From assembly GCF_016428595.1 (NCBI RefSeq), contig NZ_JAELVQ010000003.1, forward strand, positions 62,001 to 126,000: a stretch of 64,000 nt of DNA. Direction: 5' to 3'. The notes under the pieces are model-generated. The model searched no databases. It was not told the DNA's origin and worked only from the letters and a program-made list of their open reading frames with translations. Origin of the DNA: Snuella sedimenti. Lineage in GTDB: Bacteria; Bacteroidota; Bacteroidia; Flavobacteriales; Flavobacteriaceae. Both the position numbers and the translations under genes were made by a program. Shown here one piece after another: positions 18,653-27,030 of this stretch (positions are counted from its first letter, which is position 1; the number at the start of each line of letters is the position of its first letter).

Positions 18653-19669
18653 ATGACGCACGAATTAAAGTATATAGTCGAGCAAGCCTTATGGGCTAAA
18701 CAAAATAACATTAAATCTGTTTTAGCATCTGTGGTAGCCTTAGACGGATCATCCTATCGCAGACCAGGAGTAAGGATGCTCGTGTTGGAAGGAGGTCGTA
18801 TGGTTGGAGCCGTAAGTGGAGGCTGTGTTGAAAAAGAAATTCTGTTACAGTCCGAAACCGTATTTAAAACAGGTGTTTCCAAAATAATGACCTATGATGG
18901 GAGGTACCGATTGGGCTGCGAAGGTATTTTATATATCCTTTTGGAACAGTTTGAACCAACGGAAGCTTTTTCAAGTGCTTTTTTCAGCTGTTTAAAAGAA
19001 CGGAAGCCTTTAGAAGTATGGTCGTATTTTAATAAAAAAGAAGGATCGGTTTTAGGAATAGGTTCAGTTGTGAAAATTGAAGAAAAAACGTTTTCTATTT
19101 CAGCACTTGGGATTGGGATAGATACGACTAAACAGTCAGTTTTCAAGCAAAAATTACCACCTTGTTTTAAAATGGTCATTGTAGGTGCAGAACATGATGC
19201 GGTGCAGTTGTGCAAGTATGCAGCGTTAACCGGTTGGGAAGTCACTGTGATTGCTGGTGCCTCAGAATCCAAATCCATAACAGATTTTCCGGGAGCTCAT
19301 GCATTTTATGCACAAACACCAGAACAGTTAGGGACGCAAGTAATCGATGAACAGACCGCCGTGGTTTTAATGAGTCATAACTTTGCAAATGATTTACGTT
19401 ATCTCGTCGCTTTAAAAGCTTGTAAACCGGCCTATATAGGTCTTTTGGGTCCTGCTAGACGTCGGGAAGATATGCTGTCTCAATTTTTAGAATATTGCCC
19501 CGATGCCGATGAGGCATTTTTGGATAGTATATATGGGCCTGCTGGTATTAATATTGGAGCAGAAACCCCTCAAGAGATTGCCGTTTCCATTATTTCTGAA
19601 ATATTGGCCGTAACCAGACAACAAGAACCCATACCGTTAAGTCAAAAAACAGGTTGTATACATAGTTGA
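18653..19669 (+). CDS. XdhC/CoxI-family molybdenum cofactor maturation protein
   Basis: The 338-residue protein has an N-terminal XdhC/CoxI domain (SVVALDGSSYRRPGVRMLV and GAVSGGCVEKEIL, about residues 25-65) and a C-terminal Rossmann-type domain (FKMVIVGAEHDAVQL about 175, then YIGLLGPARRREDML). Members bind, sulfurate and insert the molybdenum cofactor into xanthine-dehydrogenase-type enzymes. Its place 8 bp after the large-subunit gene fits that role. The MocA-like gene begins 22 bp downstream, so subunits, XdhC and MocA form one operon of the usual type. Confidence 0.9.
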   Translation: MTHELKYIVEQALWAKQNNIKSVLASVVALDGSSYRRPGVRMLVLEGGRMVGAVSGGCVEKEILLQSETVFKTGVSKIMTYDGRYRLGCEGILYILLEQFEPTEAFSSAFFSCLKERKPLEVWSYFNKKEGSVLGIGSVVKIEEKTFSISALGIGIDTTKQSVFKQKLPPCFKMVIVGAEHDAVQLCKYAALTGWEVTVIAGASESKSITDFPGAHAFYAQTPEQLGTQVIDEQTAVVLMSHNFANDLRYLVALKACKPAYIGLLGPARRREDMLSQFLEYCPDADEAFLDSIYGPAGINIGAETPQEIAVSIISEILAVTRQQEPIPLSQKTGCIHS

Positions 19670-19691
19670 ATACCTTATATAGATAATAAAT

Positions 19692-20309
19692 ATGGTTGAC
19701 GAGTCACCTAATATTGAAGTGTTGATTATGGCTGCAGGTGCCTCCAAGCGTATGGGAAGGGCTAAGCAATTATTGCCATGGGGACACACTTTTTTATTGG
19801 GACACATTATACAGACGGCATTGCAATTGCAATCCGGACACGTTACTGTGGTTTTAGGAGATCATTACGATAACATAAAAAAGAAAATAGTAGTATTTCC
19901 TGTAAACGTAGTATATAATGACGAGTGGCATTTGGGGTTAGGGAAGTCCATAGCCTGTGGAATAGAATATATTAACCAATCAAAAAGAGATGTAGACGGC
20001 GTGATGATCGTATTAGCCGACCAACCTTTTGTAACGCCGGAGTTTTTAAATACCTTAATCAAAAGCTTTAGATCAGGCGAAAAAGTAATTGTGGCAACTT
20101 CTTATGGTAGTAACCAAACAGGGGTACCCGTTATTTTCGATAAAAATTACTTTGCAGCCTTATTGGAGCTGAATGATGATAAAGGTGCAAAGCACCTTTT
20201 AGAGAAGCATAAAGATGCTGTTAGATTGATGAAGACTTCTGAAGATATGGTAGACTTGGACACAAAAGAAGTTTATGATGCTATGCTTAAAGAAGCATTT
20301 AAAATATAA
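19692..20309 (+). CDS. MocA-like molybdenum cofactor nucleotidyltransferase
   Basis: The 205-residue protein has the nucleotidyltransferase signature LIMAAGASKRMGRAKQLLPW (about residues 12-31), the metal-binding LADQPFVTPEF (about 110) and a GSNQTGVPVIFDKNYF segment. These are typical of MocA/MobA-like enzymes, which attach CMP to molybdopterin to make the cytosine dinucleotide cofactor used by xanthine-dehydrogenase-family enzymes. Together with XdhC it completes the maturation set for the enzyme at 15970-18644. A second, MobA-type transferase lies at 62720, so this organism probably makes both dinucleotide forms. Confidence 0.88.
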   Translation: MVDESPNIEVLIMAAGASKRMGRAKQLLPWGHTFLLGHIIQTALQLQSGHVTVVLGDHYDNIKKKIVVFPVNVVYNDEWHLGLGKSIACGIEYINQSKRDVDGVMIVLADQPFVTPEFLNTLIKSFRSGEKVIVATSYGSNQTGVPVIFDKNYFAALLELNDDKGAKHLLEKHKDAVRLMKTSEDMVDLDTKEVYDAMLKEAFKI

Positions 20310-20319
20310 AATTGGAATT

Positions 20320-22620
20320 ATGCCAAAAACGCCTTTCGAAAAAGCGAGTACACCAGAAACGTTTACAGATTTAAGTATTAAAGCACCTTCAGAGAATAGT
20401 GCAGGCATGGAGGCTTTGAAATCGGCCGTAGGACAAGTGTCTAAATATATGAATCTAACGGACGCGCTTAAGCTTTCCCTTAAGATAAATCAAAAAGGTG
20501 GCTTTGACTGTCCCGGATGTGCCTGGCCAGACCCAGACGACGAACGCTCTGTACTTGGTGAGTATTGTGAAAATGGCATGAAAGCTATGGCAGAAGAAGC
20601 TCAGAATAAAACCATTAAAACAGATTTCTTTGCAAAGCACGCTGTTGATGAACTAGCAGGTTTATCAGACTTTGAAATAGGTAAATCGGGCAGGTTAGCA
20701 GAGCCCATGTATTTAGCCAAAGACGCCACACATTATCAGCCCATTTCTTGGGATGGTGCCTTTGCCAAAATAGCCGAGCATTTAAATGCTTTGGGCCATT
20801 CAGATGAAGCTGTTTTTTACACCTCGGGAAGAACAACCAACGAAGCTGCGTTTTTATACCAGCTGTTTGTAAGGGAATTTGGAACTTCCAATTTGCCAGA
20901 TTGTTCCAATATGTGTCATGAAGCCAGTGGTAGTGCTTTAACCGAAACCTTGGGTATCGGTAAGGGCTCGGTGACTTTGGACGATTTGTATAAGGCAGAG
21001 TTGGTAATGGTCGTTGGCCAGAATCCAGGAACCAATCACCCACGGATGTTAACGGCTCTCGAGAAATGTAAAAAGAATGGAGGGAAAATTATAGCCATTA
21101 ACCCATTGCCAGAAGCTGGCTTGATAAAGTTTACCAATCCGCAAAACCCAATAAAGTTATTGAAAGGCGGAACTAAAATAGCCGATGTTTTTGTACCTAT
21201 TACGATTAATGGTGATGTGGCATTTGTAAAAGCTCTACTTATAAAATTACTGGAGAAAGAAATGGTGGATGGCAATGTGTTCGATAAGGAATTTATTGAA
21301 ACATTTACATATGGCTATGAGGCGTTTATAACCGATTTAAAAACCTACGATTTTGATGAATGCTTAAAAGCTTCGGGTATAAGTTTAGAGCTCTTTAACC
21401 AAGTACTTGATATGGTACTCAATAATCAAAAAATTATTATTTGTTGGGCGATGGGGCTTACCCAGCACCAAAACGCGGTAGATAACATACGGGAGTTTGT
21501 TAATTTGTTGCTTTTAAAGGGAAGTATAGGTAAAGAAGGTGCTGGTACCTGTCCGGTTAGGGGACATTCCAATGTGCAGGGAGACCGAACCGTTGGTATA
21601 TGGGAAGCCGCTCCTCAAGCCTTTTTAGATAAAATAGAAGCGAAATATGGCTTTAAACCAAGACATAAGCACGGCTATTCTGTAATAGATGCTATTAAAG
21701 CGATGTACGAGCAAAAAGCAAAAGTCTTTTTTGGCTTGGGAGGGAATTTTATTTCGGCTGTTCCAGATACAAAATATGCAGCAGAGGCTTTGAGTAATTG
21801 TAACCTAACGGTACAGGTAAGTACCAAGTTAAATCGTTCGCATCTGGTAACGGGTAAAGAAGCTTTGATTTTACCTTGTTTAGGGCGATCGGAGAAAGAC
21901 TATCAAAAATCGGGCATTCAAGTACAGAGTGTCGAAAATTCGATGGGCGTAGTATCATCAACAAAAGGCATTTTAGAACCCTGTTCGGAAAAATTACTAA
22001 GTGAGGTCGCTGTAGTGTGTGGCATTGCAAATGAAACCTTAAAAGGCCGATCCAAAATTAACTGGTTACAATATAAAGATGATTACAATCTGGTACGCGA
22101 CGATATAGAGGAAGTAGTTGCTGGTTTCGAAAGCTATAATCAACGTTTACAACAGCCATCGGGATTTTATTTGCCTAATGGCGCGCGTATAAGAAAATTT
22201 AATACGACCTCGGGCAAAGCAAACTTTTCGATAAACAAAATGCCAGATTGGAAGCTTAAGAAAGACGAATTAATCATGATGACCATACGCAGCCATGATC
22301 AATTCAATACGACCATATACGGTTTAAACGATCGATACCGAGGGATTTTTAACGAAAGGCGCGTTGTCTTAATGAATCGTGAGGATATGAAAGAAAGGAA
22401 TCTGGAAGAGCGTCAAGTGGTGAATTTAAAATCCCATTACAAAAGCGTTGTTAGAACAGCAAACAATTTTAAAGTTGTTGGATATGATATCCCTAAGAAC
22501 TGCTGTGCTACCTATTTTCCTGAAACCAATGTATTGGTCCCTTTAGACAGCTTTGCCCATACCGCTAAAACGCCAGCTTCTAAGAGTGTTGTTGTAACGA
22601 TTGAAGCTTTAACTGATTAA
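20320..22620 (+). CDS. FdhF/YdeP-family molybdopterin oxidoreductase
   Basis: The 766-residue protein starts at the ATG at 20320, 11 bp after the MocA-like gene; the frame extends further upstream but into that gene. It carries the FdhF/YdeP pattern: an early GGFDCPGCAWPDPDDERS (about residue 53), FYTSGRTTNEAAFLYQLFVR (about 167), PDCSNMCHEASGSALTETLG (about 190), VVGQNPGTNHPRML (about 229) and GTCPVRGHSNVQGDRTVGI (about 410). The C-terminal molybdopterin-binding half has TIRSHDQFNTTIYGLNDRYR. The family includes E. coli YdeP and uncharacterised formate-dehydrogenase-like enzymes. No selenocysteine codon or 4Fe-4S motif is obvious. Substrate unknown. Confidence 0.87.
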   Translation: MPKTPFEKASTPETFTDLSIKAPSENSAGMEALKSAVGQVSKYMNLTDALKLSLKINQKGGFDCPGCAWPDPDDERSVLGEYCENGMKAMAEEAQNKTIKTDFFAKHAVDELAGLSDFEIGKSGRLAEPMYLAKDATHYQPISWDGAFAKIAEHLNALGHSDEAVFYTSGRTTNEAAFLYQLFVREFGTSNLPDCSNMCHEASGSALTETLGIGKGSVTLDDLYKAELVMVVGQNPGTNHPRMLTALEKCKKNGGKIIAINPLPEAGLIKFTNPQNPIKLLKGGTKIADVFVPITINGDVAFVKALLIKLLEKEMVDGNVFDKEFIETFTYGYEAFITDLKTYDFDECLKASGISLELFNQVLDMVLNNQKIIICWAMGLTQHQNAVDNIREFVNLLLLKGSIGKEGAGTCPVRGHSNVQGDRTVGIWEAAPQAFLDKIEAKYGFKPRHKHGYSVIDAIKAMYEQKAKVFFGLGGNFISAVPDTKYAAEALSNCNLTVQVSTKLNRSHLVTGKEALILPCLGRSEKDYQKSGIQVQSVENSMGVVSSTKGILEPCSEKLLSEVAVVCGIANETLKGRSKINWLQYKDDYNLVRDDIEEVVAGFESYNQRLQQPSGFYLPNGARIRKFNTTSGKANFSINKMPDWKLKKDELIMMTIRSHDQFNTTIYGLNDRYRGIFNERRVVLMNREDMKERNLEERQVVNLKSHYKSVVRTANNFKVVGYDIPKNCCATYFPETNVLVPLDSFAHTAKTPASKSVVVTIEALTD

Positions 22621-22728
22621 TTTTTGCTTTCCCAATTTAAAAGCCCGTTTATTATTTTATAAGTAATTAAATCGAACTGGATTTAAGAAATCGGTAATAA
22701 TTGCGTTTCAAAACAAAATTAGTATAAC

Positions 22729-22764
22729 TACGTATTTTAAAATACGTAAAAATACTTATTTTTG
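22729..22764 (+). promoter_or_regulatory. nirB promoter: TACGTA palindrome plus -7 box
   Basis: A perfect 20-bp palindrome, TACGTATTTTAAAATACGTA, lies at 22729-22748, and a TAnnTTTG box (TATTTTTG) lies at 22757-22764. The proximal TACGTA ends exactly 8 bp before the box. A third TACGTA at 22774-22779 lies between the box and the ATG at 22783. The same 8-bp spacing occurs at the regulator promoter (28857) and the narK promoter (29933), which points to one activator, probably the NarL-like protein at 29015. Confidence 0.72.
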
Positions 22765-22782
22765 ACTTTTAAATACGTAGTT

Positions 22783-25302
22783 ATGAAAAAAATAATCGTT
22801 GTAGGGAATGGTATGGTAGGTTACAAATTCTGTGAGAAGTTTGTAGCACAATCGAACACTAAAGGTTATCAAATTACTGTTTTTGGTGAAGAGCCAAGAC
22901 CTGCGTATGATCGTGTCCATTTAAGTGAATATTTTGAAAATCAAGATGCAGAAGCTTTGGAAATGGCACCGCGTTCTTGGTATGAGTCGCATGGTATAGA
23001 ATTAATAACTAACCAGCGTATTACAGATATCCACAGAGCCTCAAAGAAGATTACGTCTTCTGAAGATATCCACTATAAGTACGACTATTTAGTATTAGCT
23101 ACGGGGTCTGCTCCTTTTGTCCCTAACATAACCGGTATTGAGAAAAAAGGTGTTTTCGTTTATAGAACGATTGAAGATCTTGAAGCTATGCTAGCCTATG
23201 CCGAGACTTTAAAAAAAGATACCAAGGAAACAGTGAGTGCAGCTGTTCTTGGAGGCGGTCTTTTAGGCTTAGAAGCAGCCAAAGCGGTTTTGGACATGGG
23301 GTTTGAGCCTCATGTAGTTGAATTTGCACCTAAATTAATGCCAAGACAATTAGATACACGAGGAAGTAAAGTGTTGCAAGAAAAAATTGAGTCTTTAGGG
23401 ATTAAGGTACATTTGTCTAAGGCTACTAACAAGATTTTGGGAGACGATGTCATTACAGGTATGGAGTTTGGTGAATACGATAAGATAGATGTAGACATGT
23501 TAGTTGTGTCGGCAGGTATCCGTCCGCGTGACGAGCTAGGAAAAACCTGTAACCTTGAAATGGGGGTTCGTGGCGGTATTGTTGTAAACAATAAAATGCA
23601 AACCTCCGACCCCGAGATTTATGCCATTGGAGAGGGAGCGTTGTTCAATCAGATGATTTATGGATTGGTAGCTCCGGGTTACGATATGGCTGAAGTAGCA
23701 GTGAATCAAATATTGGGTAATGCAGATGTTTTAATGCAGGACGATATAGACATGTCAACAAAGTTAAAACTAATTGGTGTCGATGTAGCAAGTTACGGCG
23801 AGCCATTTATGCCAGTAGAAAAGGGCTACTCAATCGTTTATGAAAATAAGACAAAAAACCTGTACAAACGTATTAATGTAAGCCATGACGGTAAATCGCT
23901 CCTAGGAGGAATTTTAATAGGTGATGCCTCCGATTATAATATGCTACATCAAATTTATTTAAATGGTTTGTCAATTCCTGAAGAAGCCGAAGAATTGATT
24001 ATTGGCGGTCGTGGAGATGGCGGATCGTCATTTGGCAGTGTAATGGATATCCCGGATGTTGCCCAAGTGTGTTCATGTGAAAGTGTAACCAAAGGTGACA
24101 TCTGCTGTTCCATTACAGAAGGAGATTGTAATAATCTGGGAGATGTGATCGCGAAAACAAAAGCCACGACAGGATGTGGTGGTTGTAAACCTATGGTTGT
24201 TGATTTGGTTAATGAGACCTTAAAATCACAAGGAAAAGAAGTTAAAGAAACAATTTGTGAGCATTTTAGTTTTAATAGGCAAGAGTTGTACGATCTTATA
24301 AAGATTAATAAGGTTAAGGATTACGACGAGGCACTTAACCTATTTGGAGAAGGGCACGGCTGTGAGGTTTGTAAGCCGCTTGTGGCCTCAATTTTTGCAA
24401 GCATCCATATGGAAACTCCCAATCGTCAATTTGCTATTCAGGATACCAACGATCGCTTTTTGGCTAATATTCAGCGTAATGGAACCTATTCGGTGGTGCC
24501 AAGAGTGCCTGGTGGTGAGATTACACCCGATAAACTGATTGTTTTGGGAGAAGTTGCTAAAAAGTACGACCTATATACCAAAATAACAGGCGGGCAGCGT
24601 ATTGATTTATTCGGTGCACAATTACATGAATTACCCTTAATTTGGAAGGATTTAATCGATGCTGGTTTTGAAAGCGGACATGCTTATGGAAAATCGTTGC
24701 GTACCGTTAAAAGCTGCGTAGGATCTACTTGGTGCCGCTACGGGATGCACGAAAGTGTCACTTTTGCTATAGATATAGAAAATAGGTATCGAGGTTTGCG
24801 TTCGCCGCATAAACTAAAAGGCGGTGTGTCTGGCTGTATTCGCGAATGTGCGGAGGCAAGAGGTAAAGATTTTGGTTTAATAGCTGTTGAAGGTGGGTGG
24901 AACTTGTATGTATGTGGTAATGGAGGAGCAACACCAAAACATGCCGTACTTTTTGCAGAGCAGTTGGATGATGAGACCGCTATAAAGTATTTGGACAGGT
25001 TCCTCATGTACTATATTAGAACAGCAGGTCCTTTGGTGAGAACAGCACCTTGGCTGGATAAGCTGGATGGGGGAATTGATTATTTAAAGCAAGTGGTTAT
25101 TGAAGATTCCTTGGGTATTGCAGAAGAACTGGAAGAAGAAATGAAAGGTTTAATTAATAAATACGAATGTGAGTGGAAACAAGCTATCGAAGATCCAAAT
25201 ATACGCAAGCGCTTTAAGCACTTTGTTAACTCTGATGATACAGATGATAACTTGGTGTTTGTGCCTATGCGGGATCAAAAAATGCCAAAGGCTTGGAGTT
25301 AA
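22783..25302 (+). CDS. nirB: Nitrite reductase (NADH), large subunit
   Basis: The 839-residue protein reduces nitrite to ammonium with NADH as donor. The N-terminal half is a two-fold FAD/NAD module (VVGNGMVGYKFCEKF at 5, AAVLGGGLLGLEAAKAVLDM near 150). Two BFD-type [2Fe-2S] modules follow (CSCESVTKGDICC with TGCGGCKP near 425-475, then CEHFSFNRQELYDLI with HGCEVCKP). The C-terminal siroheme/4Fe-4S module carries CVGSTWC (CX5C, about 650) and CIRECAEARGKDFGL (CX3C, about 689). Length and order are those of assimilatory NirB. The start is the ATG at 22783 because the promoter box ends at 22764. nirD follows after 737 bp of hairpin repeats. Confidence 0.96.
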   Translation: MKKIIVVGNGMVGYKFCEKFVAQSNTKGYQITVFGEEPRPAYDRVHLSEYFENQDAEALEMAPRSWYESHGIELITNQRITDIHRASKKITSSEDIHYKYDYLVLATGSAPFVPNITGIEKKGVFVYRTIEDLEAMLAYAETLKKDTKETVSAAVLGGGLLGLEAAKAVLDMGFEPHVVEFAPKLMPRQLDTRGSKVLQEKIESLGIKVHLSKATNKILGDDVITGMEFGEYDKIDVDMLVVSAGIRPRDELGKTCNLEMGVRGGIVVNNKMQTSDPEIYAIGEGALFNQMIYGLVAPGYDMAEVAVNQILGNADVLMQDDIDMSTKLKLIGVDVASYGEPFMPVEKGYSIVYENKTKNLYKRINVSHDGKSLLGGILIGDASDYNMLHQIYLNGLSIPEEAEELIIGGRGDGGSSFGSVMDIPDVAQVCSCESVTKGDICCSITEGDCNNLGDVIAKTKATTGCGGCKPMVVDLVNETLKSQGKEVKETICEHFSFNRQELYDLIKINKVKDYDEALNLFGEGHGCEVCKPLVASIFASIHMETPNRQFAIQDTNDRFLANIQRNGTYSVVPRVPGGEITPDKLIVLGEVAKKYDLYTKITGGQRIDLFGAQLHELPLIWKDLIDAGFESGHAYGKSLRTVKSCVGSTWCRYGMHESVTFAIDIENRYRGLRSPHKLKGGVSGCIRECAEARGKDFGLIAVEGGWNLYVCGNGGATPKHAVLFAEQLDDETAIKYLDRFLMYYIRTAGPLVRTAPWLDKLDGGIDYLKQVVIEDSLGIAEELEEEMKGLINKYECEWKQAIEDPNIRKRFKHFVNSDDTDDNLVFVPMRDQKMPKAWS

Positions 25303-25975
25303 ATTGTTTAGTTGTGTAACTGTTTAATCGAAAATTGGCTCAACGAATAAACACATTAACGCATAAACGTTTTAGTTGTGTAGTCGTTTAACTGTTTAAT
25401 CGTGTAATTGTTTAATTGGAAACTTCGGTTTAACAAATAAACGCATCAACACATAAACATTATAATTGTGTAATTGTTTAACTGTTTAATGGTTTAATCG
25501 GAAACTTCGGTTTAACAAATAAACGTATCAACGCATCAACGTTTTAGTTGTGTAGTCGTTTAACTGTTTAATGGTTTAATTGGAAACTTCGGTTTAACAA
25601 ATAAACGCATCAACACATAAACATTTTGATTGTGTAATTGTTTAGTTGTTTAATGGTTTAATTGGGAACTTCGGTTTAACAAATAAACGCATCAACACAT
25701 AAACATTTTAATTGTGTAATCGTTTAACTGTTTAATGGTTTAATCGTGAACTTCGGTTTAACAAATAAACGCATCAACGCATCAACGCATAAACGTTTTA
25801 GTTGTGTAGCCGTTTAGCTGTTTAATGGTTTAATTGGAAACTTCGGTTTAACAAATAAACGCATCAACACATAAACATTTTAATTGTGTAACTGTGTAAT
25901 TGTGTAACTGTTTAATCGAAAATTGACGTAACGAATAAACGCATCAACATATAAACAAATTAACATTTAAGATAT
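25303..25975 (+). repeat. 82-bp tandem repeat array of UUCG-loop hairpins
   Basis: The block repeats a unit whose core AACTTCGGTTTAACAAATAA starts at 25421, 25503, 25585, 25667, 25749 and 25839. The spacing is exactly 82 bp, except for one of 90 bp caused by an extra 8-bp subunit. Each unit has a left arm of GTTTAA-type octamers, the core AAAC-TTCG-GTTT, and a right arm of AAACGCATC/AACACATA-type octamers. The arms are imperfectly complementary, so every unit can fold into a long hairpin capped by C(UUCG)G. Degenerate half units flank the six clear copies. There is no ORF. It fills the whole nirB-nirD gap. Confidence 0.85.
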
Positions 25976-26039
25976 AACGAAAAGCCCGACCCTTGTGGTA
26001 GCGTACAAATAAAAGATTTAGAAATAACACATTAGAACT

Positions 26040-26417
26040 ATGGAAAATATTCTTGAACAATACAAAACCGTTACAGCAGATAGTGTTAAAACCTGGTTTA
26101 AAGTAGGCGATGTATCCGATTTTCCGGAGAACAGTGGTGCTTGTATAAAGTATAAAACCAAGCAGATAGCAGTTTATAACTTTACTCGAACCGAAAAGTG
26201 GTATGCTTGCCAGAATTTATGTCCCCATAAAATGGAGATGGTACTGTCCTTAGGTATGATAGGTGATAAAGATGGTATACCTAAGGTCGCATGCCCTATG
26301 CACAAAAAGAATTTTTCTTTGGAAGACGGGTCGAACCTAGGGGGAGAAGATTTAAAAATAGCAACCTATCCTGTTAAAATAAAAGATGGAAATGTGTATA
26401 TTGGCTTTATAGATTAA
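26040..26417 (+). CDS. nirD: Nitrite reductase (NADH), small Rieske subunit
   Basis: The 125-residue protein is a NirD-type Rieske domain with the cluster motifs CPHK (in CQNLCPHKMEM, about residue 61) and CPMHKKNF (about 85). It is the small subunit of NirBD, probably needed for full nitrite reduction. In most genomes nirB and nirD are separated by a few bases. Here 737 bp of tandem hairpins intervene, so nirD may be read through at a lower level or have its own promoter. DUF4202 follows after 14 bp. Confidence 0.93.
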   Translation: MENILEQYKTVTADSVKTWFKVGDVSDFPENSGACIKYKTKQIAVYNFTRTEKWYACQNLCPHKMEMVLSLGMIGDKDGIPKVACPMHKKNFSLEDGSNLGGEDLKIATYPVKIKDGNVYIGFID

Positions 26418-26431
26418 CCAATAATGGAATT

Positions 26432-27016
26432 ATGAAACCGACACGATTTGAAAGCGCTATTATATTAATAGATCAGAAAAATTCAGAAGATATTAACACC
26501 TATCAAGTGAAAAACATTGCTTTTTCCAAGGAGTTGTTGTATTCGAAGCGTATGACCCAAAAGTTGTTGCAGTTTAAACCAGATGCATCCGAAGCACTTC
26601 AAATAGCAGCAAGGGCACAGCATATTTGTCGTTGGAAAATACCAAGGGACGAATATCCGATGGATCGTGTAGGCTATTTGAAATGGCGGGAAACATTAAA
26701 AAAAATGCATGCCGATTTAACGTCGGAGATTTTAAAAGAAGTGGGGTACGAGGATGACTTTATTGAACGTGTCGCTTTTTTAATCAATAAAAAATTGATT
26801 AAAAAAGACGAAGGAAGCCAAACTTTGGAGGATGTGATATGCTTAGTGTTCCTTGATTATTATTTAGAAGCGTTTGCGGCCAAACACGATGATGAAAAGG
26901 TAATTGATATTTTAAAAAAAACCTGGGGTAAAATGTCTGAAGAAGGTCATACAGCAGCCTTAAAACTTAAATTTTCTGAGAAGGATTTATCCTTAATTAA
27001 ACAAGCTATCGCTTAA
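26432..27016 (+). CDS. DUF4202 protein
   Basis: The 194-residue helical protein matches DUF4202, with the characteristic ALQIAARAQHICRWKIPRDE (about residues 54-73), YPMDRVGYLKWRETLKKMHA (about 74) and LEDVICLVFLDYYLEAFAAK (about 133). The paired histidines and acidic residues look like a metal-binding helical fold, though no reaction is known. Members often sit in nitrate or sulfur assimilation clusters in Bacteroidota and Proteobacteria. Here it lies 14 bp from nirD and 14 bp from the kinase gene, clearly in one operon. Confidence 0.88.
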   Translation: MKPTRFESAIILIDQKNSEDINTYQVKNIAFSKELLYSKRMTQKLLQFKPDASEALQIAARAQHICRWKIPRDEYPMDRVGYLKWRETLKKMHADLTSEILKEVGYEDDFIERVAFLINKKLIKKDEGSQTLEDVICLVFLDYYLEAFAAKHDDEKVIDILKKTWGKMSEEGHTAALKLKFSEKDLSLIKQAIA

Positions 27017-27030
27017 CAAGTTATACGGCA

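Noticed and set aside
20275-20319. Upstream extension of the FdhF/YdeP protein
   Set aside because: It overlaps the end of the MocA-like gene; the ATG at 20320 has the better context.
20615-21043. 142-codon open frame on the minus strand inside the FdhF-like gene
   Set aside because: It is antisense to a clear coding region and its translation has no family resemblance; shadow frame.
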